Under the pieces are notes generated by a model. That model had not been told where the DNA came from. It saw only the letters and a program-made list of their open reading frames with translations, and did no database searches. This document shows positions 42,988 to 52,587 of a stretch of DNA of 64,000 nt, one piece after another. Source of the stretch: an uncultured Prevotella sp. (GTDB lineage: Bacteria > Bacteroidota > Bacteroidia > Bacteroidales > Bacteroidaceae); the NCBI GenBank assembly GCA_905233985.1, contig CAJOFA010000003.1:166986-230985 (forward strand). The letters are read 5' to 3'. Made by a program: the position numbers and the translations under genes. How positions within the stretch are numbered: the stretch's first letter is position 1; each line of letters starts with the position of its first letter.

Positions 42988-44529
42988 ATGAGAGCATCCC
43001 GTACCAAAAGGACAATTCAAAATTCAAAAGTGTCACTGATACTTTTTCTTATCCAGATATTTGTGGGATTTTATTCTCGCAAAATCTTTCTTGACTATTT
43101 GGGCGATGAGGTGATAGGCCTTAACACCACGTTAGGGAATATACTAAGTTTTCTCAATTTGGCAGAACTAGGGATTGGCATTGCTATGGCTACATCCTTA
43201 TACAAACCACTTCATGATAATAATCAGGAAAAAATTAATGAGATTATTACCGTACAAGGAATTCTTTACCGACGAATAGCAATATTACTATGTGGCTTAA
43301 GTATTCCCATTCTAATTGCATTACCTTTTATCTTCCCGTCTGTAGAGTGTGGTATCATTTATGTTTACATTGCATATATTGTTTTCTTAAGCGGTTCCTT
43401 ATTCAGTTATCTTTGGAATTATCGTCAAGTGCTTATCCAAGCAGACCAGAAAACATTCAAACTGACACCATGGACTAATGCTGTTCGTTTTGCAAAAGTA
43501 TTCTTTCAAATTGCTCTTCTTATGTTTACCCCTTTTGGGATATGGGGGTGGATTGCTGCAGAATTTGCAGGAAATGTCGTATGTGTGTTTGTCATTAATT
43601 ATCTATTGAAGAAGGAATATCCTTGGCTTTGTAAATCGAAAGAGCCTGCTAAGATACTTTTGCAAAAACACAAAAAACTTTGGACAAAAACCAAACAGTT
43701 ATTTGTACACAAAATTGGAAGTTTTGTTCTTACTCAAACATCACCACTTGTCATTTATGCTTTTGTATCTCTAAGTACAGTGACTTACTATGACAATTAT
43801 ATGATTCTCATAGGCTATTGCTCAACACTTCTGAATGCTGTATTTGGTGGTATGGGAGCATCGATTGGCAACTTAGTTGCTGACAACAATAAGCGCCACA
43901 CAATGGATGTATTTTGGGAACTATTCACATCAAGAATGTGGATAGCAGGAATTGCATGCTTTAGCGTATATATTTGCATCGGGCCATTTATTACGCTTTG
44001 GATAGGCAGCAAGTATTTACTTGGAGAAAGTACTTTGTTGTTATTATTATTAACCATGTTCATACGCCTATCTCGGTCCGTTATTGATTCTTTCAGGGAG
44101 GCTTATCAACTATTTGGTGATATTTGGGCACCAATTATCGAGGCCTGTATTAATCTAGGGGGATCGATTCTTTTTGGTTACTTTTGGGGGCTGAATGGCA
44201 TACTCATAGGCGTTAATCTCAGTTTAATCATAATAGTTCTGCTATGGAAGCCATACTATACTTTCCGCTATGGTCTGAAATCTGCCGTGACACCATATTT
44301 TATTCAATATGTTATTCATTTGGCTATTTTAATTGGGGGAGCTGTCATTGCCAAGCTATCCATGAAACAGATAAACTATGATGAAAATGCCCCTATACCA
44401 ACAATTCTTGTCATCCTTTTGGGAGTATTAGTATATATTTTTACGACATACACAATTCTTGTGTTCTCCACTAAAGGCATGAAAATGTTTACAGTTCGAA
44501 TTAAAAGAATCATAGCCCATAAGATATGA
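42988..44529 (+). CDS. Polysaccharide flippase, Wzx-like (MOP superfamily)
   Basis: A 513-residue membrane protein with about 12-14 helices and the N-terminal pattern of lipid-linked oligosaccharide flippases (GFYSRKIFLDYLGDEVIGLN, then NILSFLNLAELGIGIAMA). It would move the undecaprenyl-linked repeat unit across the inner membrane for the polymerase at 29469-31013. Its last codons overlap the next gene by 4 bases (ATGA), so the two are translationally coupled. Confidence 0.9.
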   Translation: MRASRTKRTIQNSKVSLILFLIQIFVGFYSRKIFLDYLGDEVIGLNTTLGNILSFLNLAELGIGIAMATSLYKPLHDNNQEKINEIITVQGILYRRIAILLCGLSIPILIALPFIFPSVECGIIYVYIAYIVFLSGSLFSYLWNYRQVLIQADQKTFKLTPWTNAVRFAKVFFQIALLMFTPFGIWGWIAAEFAGNVVCVFVINYLLKKEYPWLCKSKEPAKILLQKHKKLWTKTKQLFVHKIGSFVLTQTSPLVIYAFVSLSTVTYYDNYMILIGYCSTLLNAVFGGMGASIGNLVADNNKRHTMDVFWELFTSRMWIAGIACFSVYICIGPFITLWIGSKYLLGESTLLLLLLTMFIRLSRSVIDSFREAYQLFGDIWAPIIEACINLGGSILFGYFWGLNGILIGVNLSLIIIVLLWKPYYTFRYGLKSAVTPYFIQYVIHLAILIGGAVIAKLSMKQINYDENAPIPTILVILLGVLVYIFTTYTILVFSTKGMKMFTVRIKRIIAHKI

Positions 44530-45518
44530 AAGTTAGCATTATCATCCCAGTATATAACGTTACTGATTATATCCAAAGATGCCTTCAGTCTGTTGCAGAG
44601 CAGACATATAGAGATATTGAATGCATTTTAGTTGACGACTGTGGAAATGACAATAGCATTGACGTCGCACAAAAATTCATAAATGAATATAGGGGAGATA
44701 TCATGTTTACAATCCTGCATCATGAAAGAAATAAGGGGCAGGCCGCAGCAAGAAATACAGGTTTAAGATCTGCAACAGGAGAGTATGTTTATTTCCTTGA
44801 TAGTGATGATGCCATAACACCTAACTGCATAGAGGAACTGATGTCTCTGGCCTTGAAGTTCCCCTATGCTACTTTTGCACAAGGGAACTTTCTTGATAAA
44901 AAAGGTAATATTTGCAAATATGGTTGGCACGTCCAGTTACCCGATTATTGCAATGAGCACGAAGAATTAGAAAACATTATACTATCTGTCGTTGTTACAA
45001 GTGCTTGCAATAAAGTAATCAAAAAATCATTCCTTACAGAACACGAGCTATATTTTCCTGAAGGTATTATCCATGAAGACATGTATTGGAGTTTCTTCTT
45101 GGCAAAACATACAAAGTTTGCAGCTTTTCTCAATAAAGGCACCTATATCTATTATATAAACAATAATAGTACAATGACCTCCATCTCCAATCAGGCAAGA
45201 ATTAAGAGATACTCCTCACGTCTTTTTGCTTCAGAAGCATTTTGTGCAGATTTGGACAAAGAAGGAAAATCCTCCAAACGCCAACGACATTTTGTCGCAG
45301 GAAACCTTACATGCGCTATGATAGAGCTTGCAGCCCTTCGTTCTTTTCATCATTGGAGCATATTTTGGAAGCATGTCTATAAACTATACGCCAGCCATAA
45401 CAGGCTGACATTCTGGCAGCATCTACTCTTCCTCTTTATGATGCCCCCACTCTGTTTCCCTATAGGTATCAAAGCATGGTACTGGAGAGTACAACGTTAT
45501 ATCGTCAACAACATTTGA
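44526..45518 (+). CDS. Glycosyltransferase, GT2 family
   Basis: A 330-residue cytoplasmic GT-A enzyme. Seen: VSIIIPVYNVTDYIQRCL at the start, ILVDDCGNDNSIDVA near 38, NKGQAAARNTGLRSATGEYV near 73, and the metal site FLDSDDAIT near 95. The C-terminal part is helical with a hydrophobic segment near the end (HLLFLFMMPPLCF) that may rest on the membrane. Overlap with the flippase gene places it firmly in the repeat-unit assembly operon. Confidence 0.92.
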   Translation: MKVSIIIPVYNVTDYIQRCLQSVAEQTYRDIECILVDDCGNDNSIDVAQKFINEYRGDIMFTILHHERNKGQAAARNTGLRSATGEYVYFLDSDDAITPNCIEELMSLALKFPYATFAQGNFLDKKGNICKYGWHVQLPDYCNEHEELENIILSVVVTSACNKVIKKSFLTEHELYFPEGIIHEDMYWSFFLAKHTKFAAFLNKGTYIYYINNNSTMTSISNQARIKRYSSRLFASEAFCADLDKEGKSSKRQRHFVAGNLTCAMIELAALRSFHHWSIFWKHVYKLYASHNRLTFWQHLLFLFMMPPLCFPIGIKAWYWRVQRYIVNNI

Positions 45519-45533
45519 TTATTTAATAAAGTT

Positions 45534-46457
45534 ATGAAAAATATAGTCCTCATTTTTCCCTATTTTGGGATTCTCCCTCCACAATACCCTGCATGGCGAG
45601 CCACGGCCCTAAGCAATCCTTCCATCGACTTCATGTTTTTTACAGATGCAGACGTAGAACCTGCAGAGAATATCATCGTACACAAAATGACGTTTTGCGA
45701 CTTTCAGCAAATTGTCCAAAATGCATTCGACTTTCAAATTGCTCTCAACCGTCCATACAAACTATGTGAATTCAAACAGTCATACGGATATGTTCTGCAA
45801 GATTACATCAAAGGGTATGACTTTTGGGGATATGGTGACTTAGACCTCGTCTATGGAGATATTCGTATGTTTCTCACAGACAGCGTACTAGAGCACAAGT
45901 TCTTATTAGGCTGGGGGCATCTAACCTTGTTACATAACGACGAAGATTCCAATACATACTTCATGAAACCTGTGGTTGGCTATCAGAACTACAAAGACGC
46001 CTTCACCACAACAAAGATAACATACTTTGACGAATACGGCTATAAAGGATGTAGCGACAAGTGGCGCGACTGTCGTCCTGAAGATTGTTGGTTGGAATGG
46101 CCTTTTGACAATGCCTCTAAACCTAAGCAGTCCTATCATTTCAACAGTCTGACACGAGGATGGAAGCAAGTAATCTTTGAACATATTGACAACAAATTAT
46201 ATATGTTACGATTCAATCATGGAAAGTTAGAAAAGAAAGAGTCGCTCTATGCTCATTTCCAGCATCGGGGATTTATGAAGGATTATGTTACCGACTATAG
46301 TCATTTCCTTATAACACCAAGAGCTATCATTGACTTTCCTAAACACTTTGTCAGTCTTCGATTACGTTGGCTCTGCCGCAATCGTTCACTGATGACAAAA
46401 TATTACCAATGGAAAGACCATATCATTTGGAAATTAGGATTAAGTAAATCAAAATAG
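45534..46457 (+). CDS. DUF6625 family protein, putative glycosyltransferase
   Basis: A 307-residue protein with the pattern of DUF6625: IVLIFPYFGILPPQYPAW at the N-terminus, FFTDADVEP near 36, and FWGYGDLDLVYGDIR near 102, whose Asp residues resemble a D-x-D sugar-nucleotide site. The C-terminal part is rich in Trp, His and aromatic residues. Members occur in polysaccharide loci and are taken to be glycosyltransferases, although activity is not shown. It follows a GT2 gene by 15 bases. Confidence 0.72.
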   Translation: MKNIVLIFPYFGILPPQYPAWRATALSNPSIDFMFFTDADVEPAENIIVHKMTFCDFQQIVQNAFDFQIALNRPYKLCEFKQSYGYVLQDYIKGYDFWGYGDLDLVYGDIRMFLTDSVLEHKFLLGWGHLTLLHNDEDSNTYFMKPVVGYQNYKDAFTTTKITYFDEYGYKGCSDKWRDCRPEDCWLEWPFDNASKPKQSYHFNSLTRGWKQVIFEHIDNKLYMLRFNHGKLEKKESLYAHFQHRGFMKDYVTDYSHFLITPRAIIDFPKHFVSLRLRWLCRNRSLMTKYYQWKDHIIWKLGLSKSK

Positions 46458-46535
46458 AATGCTTTGTCTATATACGGAAACGTTAAATATTATTATAAAA
46501 CAATTATGATAGTATGATAATTGAAATATAATAAT

Positions 46536-46543
46536 TATCTTTG
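46536..46543 (+). promoter_or_regulatory. -7 box before a GT4 gene
   Basis: TATCTTTG lies 21 bases before the ATG at 46565 in a roughly 100-base AT-rich gap that holds nothing else. No clear -33 element. Confidence 0.45.
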
Positions 46544-46564
46544 TCATTAGAAAACAATGTAACG

Positions 46565-47752
46565 ATGAAACTTGCAATATTAACCAGTGGTATGCTCCCT
46601 ATTCCTGCAGTGCAGGGAGGAGCAGTAGAGAACAAAATAGATTTTCTTCTAGAGTATAATGACAGAGTGAAACTCCATGACATCACTGTTTATAGTCCAT
46701 GGAATAAGAAAGCTTCCGAGCATCCTGCACTTTCATCGGATGTTAATCATTATGTCTTTATTGACGTTAGTAGTTTCAAGGCCAGATTAGCTCGCAGACT
46801 ATATGGATATCTCCACTCAGGCGAATACTATAACTATTTCATTGAATACTACTTTGAAAAGGTTTATGCCCATCTAAAGAATCAGAACTATGATTGTATT
46901 TATCTGGACAATTGTCCTGGGTACGTCTATAAGCTATCACAGCGTGGTTATAAGAAAATTGTCTTGCGCTTAGGTAACGACCTCCTTAACTCCAAAACGA
47001 AATACAATGAACTAATATTCAATAACCTCAGCAAAATTCTAACTTGCTCAAACTTTGTAAGAGAGAAAGTTGCCACTATCCAAAGTGACAAAAAGATACA
47101 GACACTTTATAATGGTATTAATATCAAAACGTTCTCTTCAACGAATAAACAGCAGAAGAGGCGAACAGACATTGGCCTATCCGAGGATGATTTTGTAATG
47201 GTTTACACAGGTCGACTCAACAAGGAAAAAGGTGTCTCCGAACTGATTGATGCCATGCTTGCTATCCACGATAAGCCCAATATCAAACTGATGATTATAG
47301 GTAGTCCTTTCTTTGGTAACGTTGCCAATGAAGACGATTTTGTAAGAGGACTCAAACAAAAGGCAAAAGAAATTAAAGACCGAATTGTGTTCACAGGTTT
47401 CATCCCACACTCTCAATTGGCACAATACCTAAAAATGTCCGATATTGCTGTCATTCCTTCCTTATGGGATGATCCATGTCCCAACACAGTACTTGAAGCT
47501 CAAGCGATGGGATTACCTCTTATTACGACTTGCCGTGGTGGCATACCAGAAGAAGTCACAGATAAAAATGCCATCCTTCTTGAGACAGACGAACATTTCG
47601 TGGATAATCTTGCAGCCGCTATTCTCGACCTCTATGAGCACCCCGAGAAACGCCAACAAATGGCATCAGTATCCCTTGAACGTGCAAGCCTTTTCACAAA
47701 GGAGAATTATACCAAGAATTTCTTTGGAGCAATAGAAGAACTTAACAGGTAA
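46565..47752 (+). CDS. Glycosyltransferase, GT4 family
   Basis: A 395-residue GT-B enzyme. The start at 46565 is preferred because an earlier in-frame TTG lies within the promoter box. Seen: LAILTSGMLPIPAVQGGAVE (N-terminal glycine loop), YNGINIKTFS near 183, VYTGRLNKEKGVSELIDAML near 210, and the donor-binding motif AVIPSLWDDPCPNTVLEAQA, followed by GLPLITTCRGGIPE. It is a retaining transferase; the sugar is unknown. It is convergent with the TupA-like gene, 1 base apart. Confidence 0.92.
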   Translation: MKLAILTSGMLPIPAVQGGAVENKIDFLLEYNDRVKLHDITVYSPWNKKASEHPALSSDVNHYVFIDVSSFKARLARRLYGYLHSGEYYNYFIEYYFEKVYAHLKNQNYDCIYLDNCPGYVYKLSQRGYKKIVLRLGNDLLNSKTKYNELIFNNLSKILTCSNFVREKVATIQSDKKIQTLYNGINIKTFSSTNKQQKRRTDIGLSEDDFVMVYTGRLNKEKGVSELIDAMLAIHDKPNIKLMIIGSPFFGNVANEDDFVRGLKQKAKEIKDRIVFTGFIPHSQLAQYLKMSDIAVIPSLWDDPCPNTVLEAQAMGLPLITTCRGGIPEEVTDKNAILLETDEHFVDNLAAAILDLYEHPEKRQQMASVSLERASLFTKENYTKNFFGAIEELNR

Positions 47753-47753
47753 C

Positions 47754-48734
47754 TTACGGCAGATTTATCCTGTCGCCAATCATCCTTTGAAACTCCATGG
47801 TGAAATGGTTGTTCATGCCAGAGAAGGCATAGAATGTCATTTCACCAAAATAAATCTTTCCTCTGACATTATAAAGATCAACCCTTACCTGAGGGAATCC
47901 CTGAGCTATCTTTTCGGCAATCTCAATCATCTTCTCCAGATTCTCCGGTCTCGGAACATTCTTGTACTGTACCCCAGGATCAGCCAGATACTGACGCATG
48001 GGCTGCCATGTGTGAATATCATACAGGTCATAGACGGTCTTACTGCCACCACTACCACTCTCCAGACTACGATCGTAGCACACCATATCATATTGTGCCT
48101 TACCGTCAATACATCTAATCTTATGATCGACTGTCGTTTCAGAAGAAAACTCCTCTGTATTATCCATCTCTATCAAGCTCTCTGCCATCAACCGAGGCTT
48201 TATCAAAGTATAGTGAGGTTCACATGAATCATAACCATATCTTTTAGATACGCACTTACCCAGAAAATCAAGAACCTCCTTTTTGTTCATCTTACTTTTG
48301 TCACGTACAATGACCGTACTGCCACAGTCATGCGTACACTTCAAAACGAACTTGTCTGGCAGTTTGTGAAAGTCGATGTCTTCGACACGATCCCAGACAC
48401 CATAGCATTCCGTGAGAATATCCTTCAAGCCCAGTTTCTCTATATGTTTTCGCACTTCATACTTATCGGTATATTCCGTCCATTTCGATGTATCCGTCAT
48501 CACCTCCATCCAAGTCACCTTCTCATTCAAGGTACGCGGATTCTTCCATGGGAATTTTCTCCTATAGAAACGATTCCATTTCATATCGATTGCTTTTATC
48601 GGGTCTGTAGCCACGATTTCATGCCATTTTTCCGTATAAAGTATATTACGGTCAAAATACCATGCTTTGTATGTTCTGATGGGATGCAATACCGACCAAA
48701 GGCGCAATCTGGTTTTATACGAAAGACAACTCAT
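47754..48734 (-). CDS. TupA-like ATP-grasp protein
   Basis: A 326-residue protein of the TupA-like ATP-grasp family, first met in teichuronopeptide synthesis of Bacillus. The start at 48734 is taken because the longer frame would begin within the promoter. Seen: PRTLNEKVTWMEVMTDTSKW near 52, LPDKFVLKCTHDCGSTVIV near 127 (ATP-grasp lysine region), ESLIEMDN, VDHKIRCIDGKAQYDMVCYD, and IYFGEMTFYAFSGMN near the C-terminus (metal-binding Glu). ATP-grasp enzymes join a carboxylate to an amine or similar, so it may put an amino acid or other group on a sugar of the polymer. It is a single-gene minus-strand unit. Confidence 0.85.
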   Translation of the reverse strand: MSCLSYKTRLRLWSVLHPIRTYKAWYFDRNILYTEKWHEIVATDPIKAIDMKWNRFYRRKFPWKNPRTLNEKVTWMEVMTDTSKWTEYTDKYEVRKHIEKLGLKDILTECYGVWDRVEDIDFHKLPDKFVLKCTHDCGSTVIVRDKSKMNKKEVLDFLGKCVSKRYGYDSCEPHYTLIKPRLMAESLIEMDNTEEFSSETTVDHKIRCIDGKAQYDMVCYDRSLESGSGGSKTVYDLYDIHTWQPMRQYLADPGVQYKNVPRPENLEKMIEIAEKIAQGFPQVRVDLYNVRGKIYFGEMTFYAFSGMNNHFTMEFQRMIGDRINLP

Positions 48735-48771
48735 AAATATACTCTTTTCTTTATTTATAGACTTTATTCTG

Positions 48772-48829
48772 CAAAGATACAAAAAAAAAGAAAAACTCTT
48801 TGATTATTTTGAATAAATTTGTATTTTTG
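48772..48829. promoter_or_regulatory. Divergent promoters of the TupA-like and GT2 genes
   Basis: On the plus strand TTTG (48799-48802) and TATTTTTG (48822-48829) are separated by 19 bases. On the minus strand TATCTTTG lies at 48772-48779 without a clear -33 element. Confidence 0.55.
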
Positions 48830-48847
48830 CAGCAAATTATTAACAAA

Positions 48848-49756
48848 ATGATTAAAGTTAGTATTATACTACCTATCTATAATGTTGCTCCATATCTTGA
48901 GGAAACATTTGAATCGCTCTTGAGGCAGTCATTAAAGGACATTGAAATTATTGCCGTTAATGATGGTTCCACGGATAACAGTGAAGACATTATCAAGAAG
49001 TATCTACAACAAGATGCAAGGATTAAATCTTTTTCTCAAGTTAATCAGGGGCAGTCTGCAGCCAGAAATCTGGCACTTCAACATGCTGTTGGAAAATACA
49101 TCTATATGATGGATTCCGATGACATTTTAAGTAGTCCTGATGCTTTACAAACTTGTTATGAATATGCTGAGAAAAATCAAGCAGATTTCATCTTCTTTGA
49201 TGGGGAGTCTTTCTCTGATGACGGAGCCCAACGAACTTCATGGAATACCAAGAGGACCCATCTCGTTGATGAAAACAAAAAACAAAACGGTGAAGACCTC
49301 CTTAACCTAACACTTGATACTAAAACACATAACTGTGTTGTTTGGTTGCTATTTATTCGCAAGGATTTTTTAGAACGCATCGGCCTGCGTTTTTACGAAG
49401 GCATTATCCATGAAGACGAACTATTTACAACTATTCTGACCCTAAATAGTGACAATATTTTCTGTTTAAAACGCAACCTTGTTGGACATCGTATAAGATC
49501 TGCCTCGACTATGGGCATCAGTATTTCCAAAAGGAATATGAACTGTTATCTTACTGTAGCAGACGAACTCTTGAAATTCCGTCAGGATCCTATTATTCAC
49601 AAGTTCCTTCGTTATACCCTTAGTAAGGTATTCTATACTGGACATCTTATTCCATTTAGGGAAAAACCTGCTATATTTTGGCGTGCACTCTATTCTGGAT
49701 ACCTCAAATATATCGGTATTAAATCAACTGTCATATTTTTGTTCAAACAAAGATAG
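48848..49756 (+). CDS. Glycosyltransferase, GT2 family
   Basis: A 302-residue GT-A enzyme with VSIILPIYNVAPYLEETFES at the N-terminus, IAVNDGSTDNSEDI near 36, NQGQSAARNLALQHAVGKYI near 72 and the metal site YMMDSDDIL near 93. The ATG at 48848 lies 18 bases after a promoter box; earlier in-frame codons would precede the transcript start. It is followed by a 98-base gap and the UbiA-like gene. Donor and acceptor are unknown. Confidence 0.9.
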   Translation: MIKVSIILPIYNVAPYLEETFESLLRQSLKDIEIIAVNDGSTDNSEDIIKKYLQQDARIKSFSQVNQGQSAARNLALQHAVGKYIYMMDSDDILSSPDALQTCYEYAEKNQADFIFFDGESFSDDGAQRTSWNTKRTHLVDENKKQNGEDLLNLTLDTKTHNCVVWLLFIRKDFLERIGLRFYEGIIHEDELFTTILTLNSDNIFCLKRNLVGHRIRSASTMGISISKRNMNCYLTVADELLKFRQDPIIHKFLRYTLSKVFYTGHLIPFREKPAIFWRALYSGYLKYIGIKSTVIFLFKQR

Positions 49757-49854
49757 AGAAAAATAAAATATGATGCTTGGGAAAAAAAATCTGTGATAGC
49801 CTTGTAAAATAGAAATATAATTGCAAAAAATAAGGGAATCGTAGTTTAAAATAT

Positions 49855-50739
49855 ATGTACGACTTGATTCGACTGCTCCGCCCCCTTCAATGGTTCAAGA
49901 ATGCATTTGTCTTCGCACCATTGTTCTTTAGCAATAATTTGCTGAAGTGGGAGTTGCTGCTGCCTACACTTATTGTGTTTGCCTCATTCTGTTTGGTATC
50001 AAGCAGCATTTATTGCTTCAATGACATTTACGACGTGCAGGCCGACAGACAGCATCCACGTAAAAAGAACCGCCCCATAGCGTCAGGTGCCGTATCAGTA
50101 AGGACAGGATACTTCGCCATGATTGCATGTCTATTGGCGGGTATTTCATTTCTATTTTTTCCACTCACTACTCACCACTCACCACTCACTATCATACTGC
50201 TTATCGTTGGCTACTGGCTGATGAATATTGCCTATTGCGTCAAACTAAAACAATATTCCATCATTGATGTGTTTCTAATTGCTATGGGCTTTGTGTTACG
50301 TGTACTCATCGGTGGTCTCGCAGCCGATATCTTTGTCTCGGAATGGTTGGTTTTGATGACCTTCTTGTTAGCATTATTCCTCGCCTTTGCCAAACGAAAG
50401 GACGACTACCGCATCTTCGAACAGACGGGTGTAATGCCACGCAAAAGCATTATAGGTTATAATGCCCAGTTCATTGACCTTAGCGTCACTATCGTCGCTA
50501 CCATTACTATTGTATGTTACATTATGTACACTATGAGCGACAGCGTCATTGAACGTATGGGAACCCACTACCTCTATCTGACAAGCATCTGGGTTATTGC
50601 TGGCCTTTTGCGCCACCTGCAGAACATGCTTGTATTTAACCGTAGCGGCAGCCCCACGAAAGCACTGGTCAAAGACCGTCTTATCCAACTCTGCATCATC
50701 GGGTGGATTGCCTCGTTTGCCGCAATTATTTACCTTTGA
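49855..50739 (+). CDS. UbiA-family decaprenyl-phosphate phosphoribosyltransferase-like protein
   Basis: A 294-residue membrane prenyltransferase with about eight helices. The first Asp-rich motif is CFNDIYDVQADRQHPRKKNRPI near residue 55 (read as N-D-x-x-D-x-x-x-D), and the second region is LFLAFAKRKDDYRIFEQTG near 178, close to the pattern of phosphoribosyl-polyprenyl-phosphate synthases such as Rv3806c. It could make a polyprenyl-phosphate pentose donor. The epimerase partners DprE1 and DprE2 are not in the window. About ten residues (PLTTHHSPLT, bases about 50161-50190) come from a short CT-rich tandem repeat in a loop between helices. Its 3' end overlaps the convergent SGNH gene by 14 bases. 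Confidence 0.82.
   Translation: MYDLIRLLRPLQWFKNAFVFAPLFFSNNLLKWELLLPTLIVFASFCLVSSSIYCFNDIYDVQADRQHPRKKNRPIASGAVSVRTGYFAMIACLLAGISFLFFPLTTHHSPLTIILLIVGYWLMNIAYCVKLKQYSIIDVFLIAMGFVLRVLIGGLAADIFVSEWLVLMTFLLALFLAFAKRKDDYRIFEQTGVMPRKSIIGYNAQFIDLSVTIVATITIVCYIMYTMSDSVIERMGTHYLYLTSIWVIAGLLRHLQNMLVFNRSGSPTKALVKDRLIQLCIIGWIASFAAIIYL
50161..50190. repeat. Short CACTCAC-type tandem repeat inside the UbiA-like gene
   Basis: The stretch is built from three near copies of CACTCAC/TACTCAC and stays in frame. It encodes the polar PLTTHHSPLT piece in an otherwise hydrophobic region. Confidence 0.55.
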
Positions 50740-51496
50740 TTTTATAATCCTCCAATATTTGGCTTGCAAGACATGAATCCAAAACTTGATAGCCCTTCTG
50801 ATTTAAATGGACAGCATCATCGAGATAAAGATTTCGAGGATCCATATATCCAATCGGATTCCATGTTTCCCTGCCAACATACAATACTCGATGGAGTAAG
50901 TCAGTATCAGCCAGTCTTTTTCGTAAAGCGTAACGATAACCTTCGGCATTAAACATTTCTGATCCAGTAACCCATGACGAAATCACATGACGTGCTTGTG
51001 AAAACAATGATTCTCTTCTAAACACTTCGTGAAAACCGACATCAGGAATTTCAATAATTACAGGCTTTATGTTATTATCCAATAAAAATCGGATGATTAA
51101 TTCTGTATGATATACATAGCCGCCTAGCCCCATTTTAGCTATTACATCGTTAATTCCGGCAGATATAATACAATAATCAGGAGATAATGAAACAAGATGC
51201 TTGTTTTCTTCTTCATATAAACGCGAATAAAGTGTTTTACTTTTCTCTCCAACATATCCTCTGTGAAAAACTGTAGCATTATTACCGAGTTTGCTCAACA
51301 ATAAAGAATCTGGATGATATGCAATCCAACTATCACCAAACAACATGATACGTAATGAGTCATCCGTTTTATGGGGAAAATGATATGTGGGCTGTTTTGT
51401 TGCAAAGGAATAATAAGAATGAAATTTGACATAACAAATTATCCCAAATGCTACTAATACAAATATACTTACAGACAGTACTATTTTCTTTCTCAT
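50726..51496 (-). CDS. SGNH/GDSL-family hydrolase, membrane anchored
   Basis: A 256-residue protein with an N-terminal membrane anchor (residues 4-24). The four SGNH blocks are visible: Ser in IMLFGDSWIAYHP near 56, Gly in the HRGYVGEKS stretch, Asn in SAGINDVIAKMG near 116, and Asp-x-x-His in YLDDAVHLNQKG near 235. It should act as an esterase or acyl-handling enzyme on the periplasmic side. It starts 3 bases after the acyltransferase-3 gene, so it may act on the same acyl decoration. It is the last gene of the 55739-50726 minus-strand operon. Confidence 0.88.
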   Translation of the reverse strand: MRKKIVLSVSIFVLVAFGIICYVKFHSYYSFATKQPTYHFPHKTDDSLRIMLFGDSWIAYHPDSLLLSKLGNNATVFHRGYVGEKSKTLYSRLYEEENKHLVSLSPDYCIISAGINDVIAKMGLGGYVYHTELIIRFLLDNNIKPVIIEIPDVGFHEVFRRESLFSQARHVISSWVTGSEMFNAEGYRYALRKRLADTDLLHRVLYVGRETWNPIGYMDPRNLYLDDAVHLNQKGYQVLDSCLASQILEDYKIKGK

Positions 51497-51499
51497 GAT

Positions 51500-52570
51500 T
51501 TACCCTCTATTTCCTGTAGTAATTCTAATGAACAACGGCCAGATCTTCATCAGTATCTGATACGCCATAATACAAATCAAAGTAATAACACCTACACTAA
51601 CAAAGAACAACAGAATATGCAACACATCCGATCCATTTGCAAAATACTTCACACAAGCAGAGCGAATCACGATAACCAATGGATAGTGAACCGTGAAAAT
51701 CCAAAATGAGGACTTTGACAGTAGCTCATTGTTTAGAAACTTAGATTTCTTGATGCACAAATCTGTTATCAGTATAAACGCAAAGATATTCACCAACAAA
51801 GAAACTCTATGTATGATAAGATTACCTTCAAAAGCAAGAACAGTATGGGTTGCAATGTCTGCAACAAAACATATACCCCAAAGAGTAAGACACATCTTAC
51901 TATGACGTTTCATAAATGTTAGGGGATTTGTATTCTCTATAGAAAAGTAGGCACCTAAACTAAAGAACAGCAAACTTGATTGCACCATAGCATTATGATG
52001 GGTGCTGAGCCACCAGACAAACAAAGCAATCAAAACTATACCTTTCGACCACTTTACTATATAATATACAACGGGAGAAGCTAGGCAAAGAAGCAGCAGG
52101 TTCCGCACATACCAATATGGACACAGCATCGGAACACCATTGCCATGATCCCATTGGCCACGATTAACATAAGCCAACAAATAGTCTGTTATTCCATAGT
52201 CAGAAATACTTTTCCCTGCAATATCCTGGGGATGTCCCAAGAACATCAAAACCACATAAGCTAACAATATCACACTATTCCATATCACATAAGGAACAAA
52301 TAGTGTCGAAAAACGAGACTTGATTTTTCTTATATAGGATTTTTGACTAAAAAAAAACAGAAAACCAGAAATAAAGAAAAAAGCCGGAACACCAGTTTCC
52401 CCCATCCATAATCCAAAAGGATAAACAAAACTGAAAAAAAAACTGTGATCACCTGCAGGCAACTTAACAGAGGAATAACAATGCAACATAACAATCATCA
52501 GAATCAAAGGAAATCTTAATCCATTGATTGCTGCTGATAAACTTTTAAATTCTATTTTATTGTTATTCAT
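51500..52570 (-). CDS. Acyltransferase family 3 membrane protein (OafA-like)
   Basis: A 356-residue protein with about ten membrane helices and the acyltransferase-3 pattern: an N-terminal helix with the conserved His in LILMIVMLHCYSSVKL, then GVPAFFFISGFLFFFS with a following Arg-rich loop (RKIKSRFSTLFVPYVIW). It would transfer an acyl group, usually acetyl, to a sugar of the polymer at the membrane. A second, unlike member of the family lies at 57011-58018. It belongs to the minus-strand operon that begins at 55739. Confidence 0.9.
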   Translation of the reverse strand: MNNNKIEFKSLSAAINGLRFPLILMIVMLHCYSSVKLPAGDHSFFFSFVYPFGLWMGETGVPAFFFISGFLFFFSQKSYIRKIKSRFSTLFVPYVIWNSVILLAYVVLMFLGHPQDIAGKSISDYGITDYLLAYVNRGQWDHGNGVPMLCPYWYVRNLLLLCLASPVVYYIVKWSKGIVLIALFVWWLSTHHNAMVQSSLLFFSLGAYFSIENTNPLTFMKRHSKMCLTLWGICFVADIATHTVLAFEGNLIIHRVSLLVNIFAFILITDLCIKKSKFLNNELLSKSSFWIFTVHYPLVIVIRSACVKYFANGSDVLHILLFFVSVGVITLICIMAYQILMKIWPLFIRITTGNRG

Positions 52571-52587
52571 ATTTCTTTCACGAGGAC

